Source of the DNA: Shewanella sp. UCD-KL21 | GTDB lineage: Bacteria; Pseudomonadota; Gammaproteobacteria; Enterobacterales; Shewanellaceae | NCBI RefSeq assembly: GCF_001957135.1 | Contig: NZ_MPHK01000002.1 | Coordinates: 325,526 to 389,525, forward strand | Direction: 5' to 3' | DNA length: 64,000 bases | Shown here: positions 28,360 through 38,508 of the stretch, piece by piece | How the letters are laid out: each line of letters opens with the position of its first letter | Numbering within the stretch: position 1 is the stretch's first letter | The notes under the pieces: model-generated | Told to the model about the DNA's origin: nothing | What the model saw: the letters and a program-made list of their open reading frames with translations, nothing else | Database searches by the model: none | Made by a program: the position numbers and the translations under genes

Positions 28360-29949
28360 ATGCGTATAAATAAACCAATAATAAACAGCGAACAACCACT
28401 CAGCGATGATTGCATTTTACTCTCAACAACTGACCTTAAAGGAAATATCAAATACACCAACCAAGAGTTTATTAATATTTCAGAATTTAGTGCTGATGAA
28501 TTACATGGTCAGCCACAAAATATCGTGCGCCACCCTGATATGCCGCCAAAAGCATTTGAGTCAATGTGGCAGTGCATTAAAGCCGGAAAACCTTGGAATG
28601 GCTTAGTCAAAAACCGTACAAAAAGTGGTAAATATTATTGGGTTAATGCCTATATCTCACCTGTGTATGAAAATGGTGAAATACACGAATTTCAATCTAT
28701 TCGTCGAAAAGCCACTAAAGCACAAATCGAAACTGCTGAAAAAGTTTATCAGCAGCTTAATGATGGTGTTGCGCCAAAAGAGTTAGCTAGCCCCCTCATT
28801 AGTTTTGTTGGTAAATTGTGTTTATGGGCAATGTTTATCTCGTTAGCTACTATCATTGCCACCAGCATGATAACAACTCCCGCCCTCAGTATTGTAACGG
28901 CAATCGTCGGCATTATTTCCGTAGGCCTTGGGATCAATTATCTTTGCCAACCCTTGAAAGCGTTAACCACTAAAGCCACTAACATCATTGATGACCCCAT
29001 TGCCTGCGGCATTTTTACAGGTAGCCAAACTGACATAAGTAAAATCGATTTAGCATTACATTACTTGATCACTGAAACGGGCGGCGTGGTCGGTCGCATG
29101 GCAGACTCTGCCACATCAATTAGTGAACAAAGTAAGCAACTTAATCAAACAATTATAGATACACGTGACCGAGCAGATAGCCAATGCCAGCAAACCAATC
29201 AAGCGGCAACGGCGATGGAAGAAATGACCGCCAGCTTTACTGAAGTCAGTGATAATACCCAAAACACTGCCCAAGAAATTACCCGTAGCCATGAAGCTGC
29301 AACATTAGGTCATGAGCGGATGGTCAACGTCGTTGAAGCCATTGAGAAACTAAGACAAGAGGTAGTGCATTTCTCAACCATTGTTGAGTCTATTGAACAT
29401 GACAGTCATGCCATTTCCACAGTACTTGGCGAGATAAAAGGTATTGCTGAACAAACTAACTTATTGGCGCTTAATGCCGCTATTGAAGCAGCTCGAGCAG
29501 GAGAATCAGGCCGTGGTTTTGCCGTCGTTGCTGATGAGGTGCGCCAACTGTCAATGCGAACTACTGAGTCAACCACCCAAATCAGCAGTATTGTAAGTAA
29601 CTTCCAGCAAAGCACCCAAAGTGCAGCTAAAGCCATGGATGCAGGTCAAGCGCAAGCGGATCTTTCTGTGCAATTAGCTGAAGATGCCGATAGCGCCTTT
29701 GATCAACTGCTGGCATCCTTGGATAATATTCACACCATGGCAGAAATGAATGCCACCGCGATGAGCCAACAAGCCTCGGTAGCCGAGGAGATTAATCAAT
29801 CCATCTTGGTTATTAATGAGCTGTCTAATACCAGCTTAGCGCAAACAGACCAAGCTAAAATTAAATGTGAGCAAATGGCCCGTTTATCTAATAAAACCGC
29901 CCAGCTGTCAAAACAGTTTTGGCAACAAAGTGTTCAAAGGGAGTATTAA
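28360..29949 (+). CDS. Aer-like methyl-accepting chemotaxis protein with PAS domain
   Basis: 529 residues. N-terminal PAS domain (about 20-120; NIVRHPDMP and [12 protein letters not shown] are the hallmarks of Aer-type PAS sensing of redox via FAD), two hydrophobic segments (about 150-195) making a short membrane hairpin, and a long cytoplasmic signalling coiled coil with the conserved tip [20 protein letters not shown] followed by [14 protein letters not shown]. No periplasmic sensor domain. It probably signals energy or oxygen state to CheA/CheW, encoded elsewhere. A terminator follows immediately. Confidence 0.93.
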   Translation: MRINKPIINSEQPLSDDCILLSTTDLKGNIKYTNQEFINISEFSADELHGQPQNIVRHPDMPPKAFESMWQCIKAGKPWNGLVKNRTKSGKYYWVNAYISPVYENGEIHEFQSIRRKATKAQIETAEKVYQQLNDGVAPKELASPLISFVGKLCLWAMFISLATIIATSMITTPALSIVTAIVGIISVGLGINYLCQPLKALTTKATNIIDDPIACGIFTGSQTDISKIDLALHYLITETGGVVGRMADSATSISEQSKQLNQTIIDTRDRADSQCQQTNQAATAMEEMTASFTEVSDNTQNTAQEITRSHEAATLGHERMVNVVEAIEKLRQEVVHFSTIVESIEHDSHAISTVLGEIKGIAEQTNLLALNAAIEAARAGESGRGFAVVADEVRQLSMRTTESTTQISSIVSNFQQSTQSAAKAMDAGQAQADLSVQLAEDADSAFDQLLASLDNIHTMAEMNATAMSQQASVAEEINQSILVINELSNTSLAQTDQAKIKCEQMARLSNKTAQLSKQFWQQSVQREY

Positions 29950-29973
29950 TTCGCACATCACACTGTGATTTTT

Positions 29974-30008
29974 AGCCCCTTTGGGTAGGTTTAAGGGGCT
30001 TTTGTTTT
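29974..30008 (+). terminator. Terminator after the chemoreceptor gene
   Basis: Stem AGCCCCTT / AAGGGGCT with an 11-nt loop and TTTGTTTT tail, 24 nt past the stop. Confidence 0.85.
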
Positions 30009-30010
30009 GG

Positions 30011-31006
30011 TTATGACAGCTTAGTTGGCATCAATTGATCAGAATTCATTGATAAATGCAAAAACTGGATCAGTGATTGCCGCTCAAGAGTCATTTTTTG
30101 AGGATGATAAATAGCACAGATATTGGCACAAATATTCTGTTTGAGTTCAATAAAGCGCACATGTTGCCATGGCTGATGACTAAAACTTTGCGGTACAATA
30201 GAAATGCCTTGATGGCTGTTTATCATATTCATTAGCGTCATCGGCTCAATCACCTCTTGAATGATTTTCGGTAAGAAACCCTCCTTAATACAATGATTAA
30301 TCACTAAATGCGCTGAAGCCGAGTTGGTTTGACTCATCATCACAAATTCTTCTTCTGCCAACTCAGATAAGCACAATTGATCACGCTGACTAAAAGGATG
30401 GCTGTCTGGTAGCACCAATGCCATAGGTTCACTGAATAGATTACACGACTCTAAAGGTTCAATATCCACAGTATCGGCATAGCGCACCAGTCCTATATCA
30501 ATTTCGTTATTGATCAATGCTACCTTCTGCTGCTTAGGTGATTGCTCAATAAACTCAAACTGAATCGAAGGATATTGCTTTTTCAACTGTTGGCAGGCAT
30601 TACCAAATCCAGCCAAAAACACTGAGCTAACAATACCTAAACGCAAGTGGCCTTGTTTTTCTCGCGCATATTGGGTCACTTTATTAATTGAACTATCCAT
30701 CACCTCAAAGATGCTTTGGCATTCTTGACGCAGTAACATTCCCGTAGAGGTTAACTGCACACTTCGATGTTCTCGATTAAACAATTCAACCCCGAGAATC
30801 GCTTCTAATTCACGTATTTGCGCACTTAACGGCGACTTAGAAATATGCAATCGCTCGGCGGCTTGGGTCAAGTTTTGGCTATGGCTCACCACATAAAAAT
30901 ATCGCAGCATTTTCATACTGATGCGTTCAGCCCAAAACAAGTTTTTTAAACTCGTTTGCGCCGTAGGAATGACTTTTGCGTCTGAGTTCACAACTTTGCT
31001 TTCCAT
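30011..31006 (-). CDS. LysR-type transcriptional regulator
   Basis: About 330 residues. The N-terminal winged HTH is clear: NLTQAAERLHISKSPLSAQIRELE, ending in LFNREHRSVQLT. The C-terminal part is a periplasmic-binding-protein-like effector domain. Start uncertain: GTG 31024, ATG 31006 or ATG 30916, which would give the usual family length of about 300. Divergent from the nucleoside phosphorylase and NupC genes, in the same arrangement as E. coli XapR/PunR regulators beside purine nucleoside genes, so a purine nucleoside effector is likely (inference). Confidence 0.9.
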   Translation of the reverse strand: MESKVVNSDAKVIPTAQTSLKNLFWAERISMKMLRYFYVVSHSQNLTQAAERLHISKSPLSAQIRELEAILGVELFNREHRSVQLTSTGMLLRQECQSIFEVMDSSINKVTQYAREKQGHLRLGIVSSVFLAGFGNACQQLKKQYPSIQFEFIEQSPKQQKVALINNEIDIGLVRYADTVDIEPLESCNLFSEPMALVLPDSHPFSQRDQLCLSELAEEEFVMMSQTNSASAHLVINHCIKEGFLPKIIQEVIEPMTLMNMINSHQGISIVPQSFSHQPWQHVRFIELKQNICANICAIYHPQKMTLERQSLIQFLHLSMNSDQLMPTKLS

Positions 31007-31110
31007 TTTATTGATACAAATCACCTTACAGCCTTAACCGAATTTAAGTAAATACAATTTTTCAGATAGTTAAGGCTAAAATTATTTCATATTTAGCTCA
31101 TGGAGGAATC

Positions 31111-31129
31111 TGTGCTGAAAAAGAGCACA
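31111..31129. promoter_or_regulatory. Inverted repeat in the nucleoside operon promoter region
   Basis: TGTGCT-N7-AGCACA, a perfect 6-bp dyad about 80 bp before the phosphorylase gene in the region shared with the LysR gene. Candidate operator for the adjacent regulator. The spacing is too wide for a consensus CRP site. Confidence 0.45.
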
Positions 31130-31210
31130 TAGACACTGAATATAGTGATTTTAAACAAAGTGGCTTGGGTTTACCGTGAGTCCAATAGCAAAACCACTTA
31201 GGAATTAATT

Positions 31211-32041
31211 ATGTCTCTATACGATCCTGTCCCAAATGCTGTCGCGACCATCGAAGCTTATAAACCGGGCTTTAAACCCCAAATAGCCATGATTTTAGGC
31301 TCTGGTTTAGGTGTACTTGCCGATAAACTCGAAGACAAAGTCAGCATTGGTTATCAAGAATTAGATGGTTTCCCTGTGAGCACAGTTGAAGGTCACAGTG
31401 GTGAATTAGTACTTGGTTTTTTAAACGGTGTCCCCGTTGCCTGTATGAAAGGCCGTGGCCATTTCTATGAACACGAAACCATGAAAGTCATGACCACGCC
31501 AGTACGGACCTTTAAAACCCTTGGTTGTGAAATGTTACTGGTCACCAACGCTGCAGGTTCCTTACGTCCAGATCGCATTGATGTGGGTTCTCTGGTGGTA
31601 TTTTCAGATCACATCAATACCATGCCAAGTACGCCATTAACGGGTCCAAATGATGATAAATATGGCCCGCGCTTTTTCAGCCTTGCCAATGCTTATGACT
31701 TTGACCTGCGCCAGCAAGCACTATCTATCGCCAGCAAGGAAAACATCACCCTTAACGAAGGCGTGTTTGTGTCTTACCCAGGTCCTTGTTTTGAAACTGC
31801 TGCCGAAATCCGCATGATGCAAATCATCGGTGGTGATGTCGTTGGTATGTCAGTGGTTCCTGAGGTTATTTCTGCTGCTCATTGTGGTTTACCAGTACTG
31901 GCTATCTGCGCAATCACCAACATGGCAGAAGGGCTTGGTGATGTAAAACTCTCTCATGAACAAACGCTTAAGTGTGCCAAATTAGCGGAAGATGACTTCT
32001 TAAAATTAATCAACTCATTTGTAAGTGCCAATAAAGCATAG
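31211..32041 (+). CDS. Purine nucleoside phosphorylase (trimeric, inosine/guanosine type)
   Basis: 276 residues of the PNP/MTAP trimeric family (PunA/XapA type). Phosphate-binding GSGLG (near 31), HSGELV, GRGHFYEH, TNAAGS, and the base-binding FETAAEIRMMQ followed by VGMSVVPE are present. It cleaves purine nucleosides with phosphate to base plus ribose-1-phosphate in the cytoplasm. ATG with AGGA upstream. The NupC-type transporter starts 11 nt downstream, forming a salvage operon. Confidence 0.95.
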   Translation: MSLYDPVPNAVATIEAYKPGFKPQIAMILGSGLGVLADKLEDKVSIGYQELDGFPVSTVEGHSGELVLGFLNGVPVACMKGRGHFYEHETMKVMTTPVRTFKTLGCEMLLVTNAAGSLRPDRIDVGSLVVFSDHINTMPSTPLTGPNDDKYGPRFFSLANAYDFDLRQQALSIASKENITLNEGVFVSYPGPCFETAAEIRMMQIIGGDVVGMSVVPEVISAAHCGLPVLAICAITNMAEGLGDVKLSHEQTLKCAKLAEDDFLKLINSFVSANKA

Positions 32042-32052
32042 AGGGTAATACC

Positions 32053-33315
32053 ATGATGTTTATCGGATTTATCGGAATGCTGGCACTTTTAGGTATCGCC
32101 TATGCTTGCTCAGTCAATCGAAGTGCCATTAACCTGCGCACAGTGGGAACGGCATTAGGCCTACAAGTGGCCATTGGCGCCTTGGTACTCTACGTCCCCA
32201 TAGGGCGACAGGCATTAGAGTCTATGTCTCACGGAGTACACGTGGTACTGGATAGCGGTAAAGCCGGTATTCAATTTTTATTTGGTAACTTGGTTAACTT
32301 CTCAGTTGAAGGTATAGGCTTTGTCTTTGCCTTAAACGTTTTACCTTTAGTGGTGTTTTTCTCTTCACTTATTGCTGTACTTTATTACCTTGGGGTTATG
32401 CAGTTTATTATCCGCTTAATCGGCGGTGGTATGGCCAAAATACTGGGTACATCAAAGACTGAATCCATGTCGGCAGTGTCTAATATTTTTGTGGGTCAAA
32501 GTGAAGCACCGTTGGTCATTAAGCCTTACATGGCTAAAATGAGTGATTCTGAATTCTTTGCGGTAATGTGTGGCGGCATGGCTTCGGTATCTGGTACGGT
32601 TTTGGCCGGTTATGCAATGATGGGCGTCAACATGGAATATTTGCTAGCAGCCTCGTTTATGGCTGCACCAGGCGGTATTTTATTTGCAAAAATTATTCTA
32701 CCTGAAACTGCAACACCAACTTACACCGTTGATAATAGCGTTCAATTTGATGAAAAGCCGCCTGTAAACGTGCTTGCAGCAGCCGGTGAAGGCGCATCAA
32801 GTGGTATAAAGCTCGCCGCAGCGATTGGTGCGATGCTGATTGCGATGATTGGCTTAGTCACTTTAGTTAATACGCTTTTAGGGAGTGCTGGTGATGCTGT
32901 TGGAATGCAGTTATCACTTGAAGGCATTCTCGGTTGGATTTTTGCTCCACTGGCCTTTTTATTAGGTGTACCGCCAGCAGATATTGCCATTGCAGGTTCT
33001 ATGATTGGTAAAAAACTGATTGTAAATGAGTTTGTAGCATACAGTGATTTAGCGCCTTACTTAAAAGACAGTGCAGATGTGGCAGCAGCAGGGCTGCATG
33101 AGCTACAAGATAAAAGTAAAGTGATTATCAGTTTCGCCTTATGCGGCTTTGCTAACCTCGCATCGATGGGGATTTTAATTGGTGGCCTTGGTACACTGTG
33201 TCCATCAAGAAAAGACTTCATTGCTAAGTATGGTTTACGCACTGTTGTGGCTGCAACTTGCTCAAACCTAATGAGTGCAACCATTGCTGGACTGTTCTTT
33301 TCTCTAGCAAGCTAA
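32053..33315 (+). CDS. Concentrative nucleoside transporter, NupC/CNT family
   Basis: 420-residue inner-membrane symporter. The CNT signatures GQSEAPLVIKPYM and a late KLIVNEFVAY motif are intact, with around ten hydrophobic helices. It imports nucleosides with H+ or Na+. It directly follows the phosphorylase gene (GAGGG site 8 nt before the ATG), so uptake and phosphorolysis are co-expressed. Confidence 0.95.
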   Translation: MMFIGFIGMLALLGIAYACSVNRSAINLRTVGTALGLQVAIGALVLYVPIGRQALESMSHGVHVVLDSGKAGIQFLFGNLVNFSVEGIGFVFALNVLPLVVFFSSLIAVLYYLGVMQFIIRLIGGGMAKILGTSKTESMSAVSNIFVGQSEAPLVIKPYMAKMSDSEFFAVMCGGMASVSGTVLAGYAMMGVNMEYLLAASFMAAPGGILFAKIILPETATPTYTVDNSVQFDEKPPVNVLAAAGEGASSGIKLAAAIGAMLIAMIGLVTLVNTLLGSAGDAVGMQLSLEGILGWIFAPLAFLLGVPPADIAIAGSMIGKKLIVNEFVAYSDLAPYLKDSADVAAAGLHELQDKSKVIISFALCGFANLASMGILIGGLGTLCPSRKDFIAKYGLRTVVAATCSNLMSATIAGLFFSLAS

Positions 33316-33342
33316 TTCTCTGCTAAGTAATAAATTAACACT

Positions 33343-33369
33343 AAAAGGGGCGAGCTTTCGTCCCTTTTT
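33343..33369 (+). terminator. Probable terminator after nupC-like gene
   Basis: Imperfect stem AAAGGGGCGA / TCGTCCCTTT with loop GCTT and a T5 run. The next gene starts 16 nt later and could be reached by read-through. Confidence 0.7.
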
Positions 33370-33384
33370 ATTTAAGGTTTTTTC

Positions 33385-34254
33385 ATGTTCAAGTCTGCGC
33401 TACCCCATATCCAAATGCTGTTTTTTACCTTTATCATTGCGATGACATTTCCCATTGGTAAGCAATTAATGCTTGAAGTACCACCAATGATTGCCACTTG
33501 GCTTAGATACGTTATCGCAGCGCTTCTGTTTGTCATTTTATTAGCCTTAAGTCGCCGTTTAAACTTACCCAGTGTAAAAAGCCTCTTACGTTATACCTTG
33601 GTGTGCCTCCCCTCTCTGGCTTACTTTACTGCCATGTTTAGTGCCCTGACTCAAACTACCGCCTTTGCCACCAGCGCTTTGTATACTGTGGTCCCCTTGA
33701 TTACGGCATTTTTAGCCATGTTAATCTATAGAAAAGTGGGTAAGTTAAGCCATTGGTTAGCACTTATTGTCGGCTTTGGTGCTTCGCTGTTTTTAGTGAT
33801 ACAGCAATCAAGTGGGAAGTTGGCATTTGAATGGAACACTGGCTATAGCCTGTTTATGCTTGGCTGCATTGCTATGGCCGCTAACCCTCTGGTCATAAAA
33901 GCGTGCTATCGACAAGAGAACTTTATGGTATTCACTGGCTGGAGCCTCATTACCGCCTCGATTATTTTGTCGGTATGCTTAACCCCACAGATAATCGATT
34001 TTAACTGGCAACAGGTCTCTCGCAATGGCTGGTTTGCCTGCTTGTACCTTGCTGTATTTGCCACTGCCATTAGCTTTTTTCTGTTTCAAAAAGCCAGCGT
34101 AAAATTAGCACCGCAACAAGTTTCAGCTTATGTATTTCTGATCCCGGTGTTTGTATTAATGACAGGTGGCAATATCGATGTTAACTGGATTTATACAACG
34201 ATTGCCATGCTACTGCTTAGTGCGGCAATGTATTTACTGATGCGAAAGCAATGA
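33385..34254 (+). CDS. EamA/DMT-superfamily transporter
   Basis: 289 residues with about ten hydrophobic helices in two repeats of five, as in drug/metabolite exporters (RhtA/YdcZ-like EamA domain). The small helix turn PPMIATWLRYVIAALLF in the first repeat is typical of the fold. Substrate cannot be read from sequence. AAGG lies close to the ATG. It stands alone behind the nucleoside operon terminator. Confidence 0.88.
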   Translation: MFKSALPHIQMLFFTFIIAMTFPIGKQLMLEVPPMIATWLRYVIAALLFVILLALSRRLNLPSVKSLLRYTLVCLPSLAYFTAMFSALTQTTAFATSALYTVVPLITAFLAMLIYRKVGKLSHWLALIVGFGASLFLVIQQSSGKLAFEWNTGYSLFMLGCIAMAANPLVIKACYRQENFMVFTGWSLITASIILSVCLTPQIIDFNWQQVSRNGWFACLYLAVFATAISFFLFQKASVKLAPQQVSAYVFLIPVFVLMTGGNIDVNWIYTTIAMLLLSAAMYLLMRKQ

Positions 34255-34542
34255 GGCATATTTATATACTTTTGAAGCTGTTTTCTACCGTTATATAAAG
34301 AGCGACGTTAACACAAACAGGCGCGCATTCAGCATAAAAACCCACAAACATAACAATGATTTAACCAATATTAAATGTCATTCATGTACTTGCTTTGCAT
34401 GTTTAAGCAGCGCTATTCTTACTGCCCAAGGTTATGGTTTTATTGATGCCCCTCAACTTTACACGTCGCACCAATCCTGAAAGTTAGCCAACGCTATATT
34501 CAGTTACCAGATCTACTTAATTAAATGTAACGGAGTTAGCCA

Positions 34543-35103
34543 ATGAGAAATTTACAACTATTCAGCACCGCATCTGTCGATCACTTACTATGGTCTAGCA
34601 AAGTACAAGCCGCACATATGGATTCACCTGCGTTAGATATTTTTACTGACTTTGATGTTGCCCGTCCCATCGTAGTTGATGCGTCGACCAGTGCTGTCGG
34701 CACAGGTAAAATCATGGAAAAAACCCATGCTTACATGCGTCTTGTTGTTGATAAAGATGATAAATTTCTTGGTGTGATTACCATGCAAGAGCTGTCACAT
34801 CATAATCTATTAATGACAGCGAAAAAACTAGAACACAACATTGATGAAGTCCTAGTGACTGATGTCATGGTAAAAAGAGAAGATCTTCAAGCGTTTGACT
34901 ATGATCAAATTGCCACAGCAAAGGTCAGCGATGTGGTACGTATTTTAAAAGAAAATAGCTTGCACCATATGTTAGTGATTGATCACGAACAGCATCATAT
35001 TCGCGGTATTATTGCAGCTAGTGACTTAGCAAGAAAACTAAGTGTGCCAATTGAAATTCATCAACGTCCTTCATTTAGCCAGATTTTTAACACTGCCAGC
35101 TAG
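34543..35103 (+). CDS. CBS-domain protein
   Basis: 186 residues carrying a CBS pair (about 45-105 and 115-180): VVDASTSAVGTGKIM...FLGVITMQEL, then VSDVVRILKENSLHHMLVID...IRGIIAASDLARKL. CBS pairs bind adenine nucleotides and regulate other proteins; no effector domain is fused here. Soluble, single-gene unit, with a GGAG ribosome site. Partner unknown. Confidence 0.88.
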   Translation: MRNLQLFSTASVDHLLWSSKVQAAHMDSPALDIFTDFDVARPIVVDASTSAVGTGKIMEKTHAYMRLVVDKDDKFLGVITMQELSHHNLLMTAKKLEHNIDEVLVTDVMVKREDLQAFDYDQIATAKVSDVVRILKENSLHHMLVIDHEQHHIRGIIAASDLARKLSVPIEIHQRPSFSQIFNTAS

Positions 35104-35339
35104 AGAAATCAGCAGTAAATTAACTCTGAGAATGATACAAATTCTATCTATAAGCCTTACTTCAAAGGCTTATAAATTTATCATTCAGATTCATATATTC
35201 AGATCAACCAACATTGTACTTATACCTGTCGGCGGACATTAATTATAAATGCTATGTTACATGTAACTACCGATAAGCCACTATTTAACATGCTTTTTTA
35301 CTTGGTTGCACTTTTTATGATTAAAAGTTCTTATTAAAA

Positions 35340-35774
35340 TTAAGGTTGCTTAGTGCTATCAATTTCTAACGCTGCTTTATCAAACGTATAAACCACTGAT
35401 ACTTCGTCATTATTTAGCTGACCATATCGCTTCGCTTTGTTTACAATTAAGGCATCTGGAAAATCAGCCTGTTTAATTTTACCGCCCGACCTAATAGGCT
35501 TGGCGTTAGTGAAGTCTTTTAAAGCTCCCCACACAGCCTGTCCATCCTCAAACGTCAATTTAGGCTCTGCAAATAACGCATGAACCACATCAATTATCTG
35601 CTCTTTACTCAAGTTGTAACGCTTACCTTTGAGCGTCCAAATTGTTTCAGTTAACACGACATCAGTAACCAAAACAGGTTGAGTTCCTAAAATCAATTTA
35701 GACGCTTTACTAGCTTGCTTTTCATCATCTTGTAGCAAATAACGAAGCAATACATTTGTATCAATTGCAATCAT
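35340..35774 (-). CDS. vapC: VapC-type PIN-domain toxin ribonuclease
   Basis: 144 residues. PIN-domain acidic residues are in place: Asp5 in IAIDTNVLLRYLLQDD, a Glu in VLTETIWTL (near 43), and Asp in DFPDALIV (near 106) with a late YTFDKAA Asp. Family members cleave tRNA or rRNA. Overlaps the upstream antitoxin gene by 4 bp (ATGA), so it is translated from the same message. Confidence 0.92.
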   Translation of the reverse strand: MIAIDTNVLLRYLLQDDEKQASKASKLILGTQPVLVTDVVLTETIWTLKGKRYNLSKEQIIDVVHALFAEPKLTFEDGQAVWGALKDFTNAKPIRSGGKIKQADFPDALIVNKAKRYGQLNNDEVSVVYTFDKAALEIDSTKQP

Positions 35775-35992
35775 CTCTCTAAAGCACTCTCTAAAGACTT
35801 TTGCTCACTAATGAGTTCATTGGTAACAATATCTTTTAACAAGCCTTTCGCTGCTCCTGCTTGTTTTTTCACTATTGAAATAACACCTTGCCTATCAACA
35901 AAGCTTTCCACATCATCACCCGCATAAATGTGAGCTATTGCACACTGTTCAATAGGTAGTGTTATTTGCCTTTTTGCGCTAACTTTAGCCAT
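35771..35992 (-). CDS. vapB: VapB-type AbrB-fold antitoxin
   Basis: 73 residues. N-terminal swapped-hairpin DNA-binding domain (KVSAKRQITLPIEQCAIAHIYAGDDVE); the C-terminal helix should wrap the PIN toxin. First gene of the pair, ATG preceded by AGAGG. Expected to repress its own promoter together with VapC. Confidence 0.9.
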   Translation of the reverse strand: MAKVSAKRQITLPIEQCAIAHIYAGDDVESFVDRQGVISIVKKQAGAAKGLLKDIVTNELISEQKSLESALER

Positions 35993-36360
35993 GTTAACCT
36001 CTTTACCAAACCAATATAAGTAAAGAATAGCACGTCTTTACTCTACGTCAAATAGTAAGGATTACTGAGGCGTTTTTATAGTGAAGCTTAATGTTCAAAC
36101 GTTTTGAACGTAGCTTTTTGGAGGTTAATAGTCGTTACATTTTTGGGGATTCATAACATTAAAGATCAAGATTTTTCTCTTACACAGGACTGATTACTAC
36201 GTGACACTATAGCCAAGAAGTGCCAATAAAGATTGATACTTAGACTCAAATCAAAGTGCTTATCCAACGAAATTTTGACGCTAGCTTACTGTCATACAGC
36301 CTTGATCTGCAACGATTTCAGGACTAAGCACAGCCTAATTATTATTTCTATATCATTAGC
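35993..36360. other. Intergenic region between two TA modules
   Basis: 368 bases. It contains the vapBC promoter at the left edge and a hairpin at 36084-36116 (TTCAAA/TTTTGAA core flanked by AAGCT/AGCTT and a T5) that resembles a rightward terminator without an upstream gene. No ORF is supported. Confidence 0.4.
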
Positions 36361-36894
36361 TCATGGGTTAAAAAGTGTTTCTACCGTTTTCATTGATAGA
36401 AACATGCGAATGCGCCCATTATGTTCACACAATACCTCAAAGCCAAATTTTGTATAGAATGCCTGTGCTGAATCAGTGAGACAGTCTACGACAATAGCGT
36501 ATGCCTTCATATGGTGGTTAACTTCCCAAAGGTACTTCAGTGCACGGATTAAACTGACTTTACCTAGCCCTGAGCCGTGAAATTCCTTATGCACAGCTAA
36601 CTGAGCTAAAAGAAACACTGGAATTGGGTATCGAGGAAGTTTCTTTGCTAGTTGCGCTGGTAAGGTTTCTCGACTGATTGAGCTAGGCGCAACACTGTAA
36701 AATGCGCATATTGCAAACTTCTGATTAAGCAATGGCTGAGCACTAGGAAGAATCATAGTTCGACTAATACCTGCTTCCATATGCTTTGCTGCTTGAGTTT
36801 TGATAAATGTATTTAGCTCTTGCTCACCACAGTCGAATGAGTTTCGGTCGTGGTATGATTTACTAAGTTCTACAAACTCTTTGCCCCAACTCAC
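36361..36894 (-). CDS. GNAT acetyltransferase toxin (TacT/AtaT type)
   Basis: 177 residues. N-terminal FDCGEQELNTFIKTQAAKH and the acetyl-CoA segment LAVHKEFHGSGLGKVSLIRALKY mark the TA-type GNAT family that acetylates charged tRNA and blocks translation. AFYTKFGFE closes the fold. GTG start overlaps the antitoxin stop by 4 bp (GTGA). With the DUF1778 gene it forms a type II module. The tRNA target is not readable. Confidence 0.92.
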   Translation of the reverse strand: MSWGKEFVELSKSYHDRNSFDCGEQELNTFIKTQAAKHMEAGISRTMILPSAQPLLNQKFAICAFYSVAPSSISRETLPAQLAKKLPRYPIPVFLLAQLAVHKEFHGSGLGKVSLIRALKYLWEVNHHMKAYAIVVDCLTDSAQAFYTKFGFEVLCEHNGRIRMFLSMKTVETLFNP

Positions 36895-37160
36895 TTGATA
36901 CCGCTTTCATCTGTAAATTTTGCAGCTTCCAACAAAGCTTGATTTGGCGCTTTTGCTTTATCACAAGCAGCCATAAATGCGTCAAAGACACTATCTTGAA
37001 CCACGATACTTTGGTGCTCTTCAATTACGTGTGTTGCATCTTCGTCCATAAGCCTAACTACATATTCAGTTAAACTTTTCAGCCCAAGCAATGCTGATGC
37101 CTTTTCAGCTTTCGCTTTTATCTCTTCATCAAGGCGGATATCTAAACGTGCTATTGCCAT
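36891..37160 (-). CDS. DUF1778 (ribbon-helix-helix) antitoxin
   Basis: 89 residues. An N-terminal RHH domain (ARLDIRLDEEIKAKAEKASALLGL) binds DNA; the C-terminal acidic tail should block the GNAT active site. First gene of the pair, with a strong GGAGGAG site. A palindrome lies just upstream. Confidence 0.92.
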   Translation of the reverse strand: MAIARLDIRLDEEIKAKAEKASALLGLKSLTEYVVRLMDEDATHVIEEHQSIVVQDSVFDAFMAACDKAKAPNQALLEAAKFTDESGIK

Positions 37161-37173
37161 AACTCCTCCAGTG

Positions 37174-37250
37174 TACGGAAATATTCCGTAACGTCAGAGA
37201 TTATAGTTCAAACATTGCTCATATTCAACTTGTACGGAAAGGTTACGGAT
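37174..37250. promoter_or_regulatory. Operator array of the DUF1778/GNAT module
   Basis: Palindrome TACGGAAATATTCCGTA at 37174-37190 starts 13 bp before the antitoxin ATG. Two further half-sites, TACGGAAA (37233) and TTACGGAT (37243), lie 45-60 bp further up. This is typical of RHH autoregulation. Confidence 0.75.
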
Positions 37251-37547
37251 TTAAAAAAGCATAATGATTTCGATGTGACACTGAGACGCATTAATTCGTC
37301 GGGAGCAGAGTTCAGATAACTTTTAATATGGCAAACGCACATTAACGGCATGTGAATGAGTATTTACTCTATCGAATAAAGGGCAAAACCTTGTCAGAAC
37401 AAAAAACAAACTACAACATAAAACAATCGAAAAGTTTTGATTTTATTGTCATAGTTCTAATCTTTATTGTCGAATTTAAAACTTTAATGTTCAATGAGAA
37501 TACCATCGCCCAAACTGTATCCCGTCAACGTAATAAATACGCCGTGA

Positions 37548-38508
37548 TTAAGCCACTTCAAGTGTAAATTCAATACAGCAATTTTTACCCTGATCTTTAG
37601 CGCGATAAAGCGCACTATCTGCTTTTTCAATAAACTCTCTGGCTGTTGTATTAGCATCTGGCGTCATGGTAACAAAACCCACACTCATTGTGACTACCGG
37701 CTCAGCGCCATGAAAATGAGGGATACTTAACTCAAAAACACTTTTGCGAATATCTTCAGCCAATGCGGCCGTATCTACATTTTTCGCCATAACAAATAAT
37801 GGCAAACTCTTCACCACCATAGCGGCACACCACATCAGTAGAGCGACTGCATACTCGGGCAATACACTGAGCGACTTTTATCAAACACTGATCGCCCTGA
37901 TAATGCCCCAAACTATCGTTGTAAGATTTAAAGTAATCAATATCGCACATGATTAAAGAGACATTTTTCTGTTCTCTTTTGGCTAAATTAATGACGAAAT
38001 CCAATTGAGAATCGAATTCACGGCGGTTATTAAGCCCAGTTAAGCTATCAATTTTCAATAATTTAAACAGCTCAGCACTGGTGCGTTCACATTCAATCAC
38101 TCCAAATAATATGATTGCGTTGCCCTTATCATCACGCAGTACCACCCTTGCCTTACTGGTAAAATAAAGTACTTCATCAACGCGACTGTCGTAGTAAGGG
38201 AAACGATTATTGAACTCTTCGATAACGCCATTTTTTAATTTAAGGTAGTCATCTCGGATCTTGTTGGCTTTTTGGGAGTCTTTTATCGCAATATTTTTAT
38301 TGTAATCTCCAGCAATGGGGCAGGTTTTTTTAACACTGTGATGGCTTAATTGTTTATCTAAAGCAAACATGTCACACATACTATCGTTGCAATAATAGGT
38401 ATTAGCGTCTTCAGATAAATCGATTAACCACCATGAAACACCAGAGAAATTGAACAAGTTTTGATATAATTGGTAATACTTTTCTATACAGGAATTAGGA
38501 AATGTCAT
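37548..38508 (-). pseudogene. GGDEF diguanylate cyclase interrupted by a one-base frameshift
   Basis: Reading leftward from ATG 38508, a PAS-like sensor (about residues 20-150) leads into a GGDEF domain (KIDSLTGLNNRREFD, CDIDYFKSYND, RYGGEEFAI). The frame closes soon after GGEEF. The rest of the domain (NVDTAALAEDIRKSVFE...SALYRAKDQGKN) continues in another frame to 37548. Removing one A from the five-A run at 37780-37784 (T on the + strand) restores GENVDTAALAED and one protein of about 320 residues. Intact, it would make cyclic di-GMP. As written, the gene lacks the last quarter of its catalytic domain. A sequencing error or phase variation is possible. Confidence 0.85.

Noticed and set aside
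31111..31129. Canonical CRP site or LysR T-N11-A box
   Set aside because: The dyad has the wrong spacing for CRP and does not give a clean T-N11-A; kept only as an inverted repeat.
36084..36116. Rightward intrinsic terminator between vapB and the GNAT gene
   Set aside because: Stem is imperfect and there is no + strand gene to its left.
37352..37567. 71-codon + strand frame overlapping the 3' end of the GGDEF gene
   Set aside because: No ribosome site, no family resemblance, hydrophobic and charged blocks look random, and it overlaps real coding sequence on the other strand.
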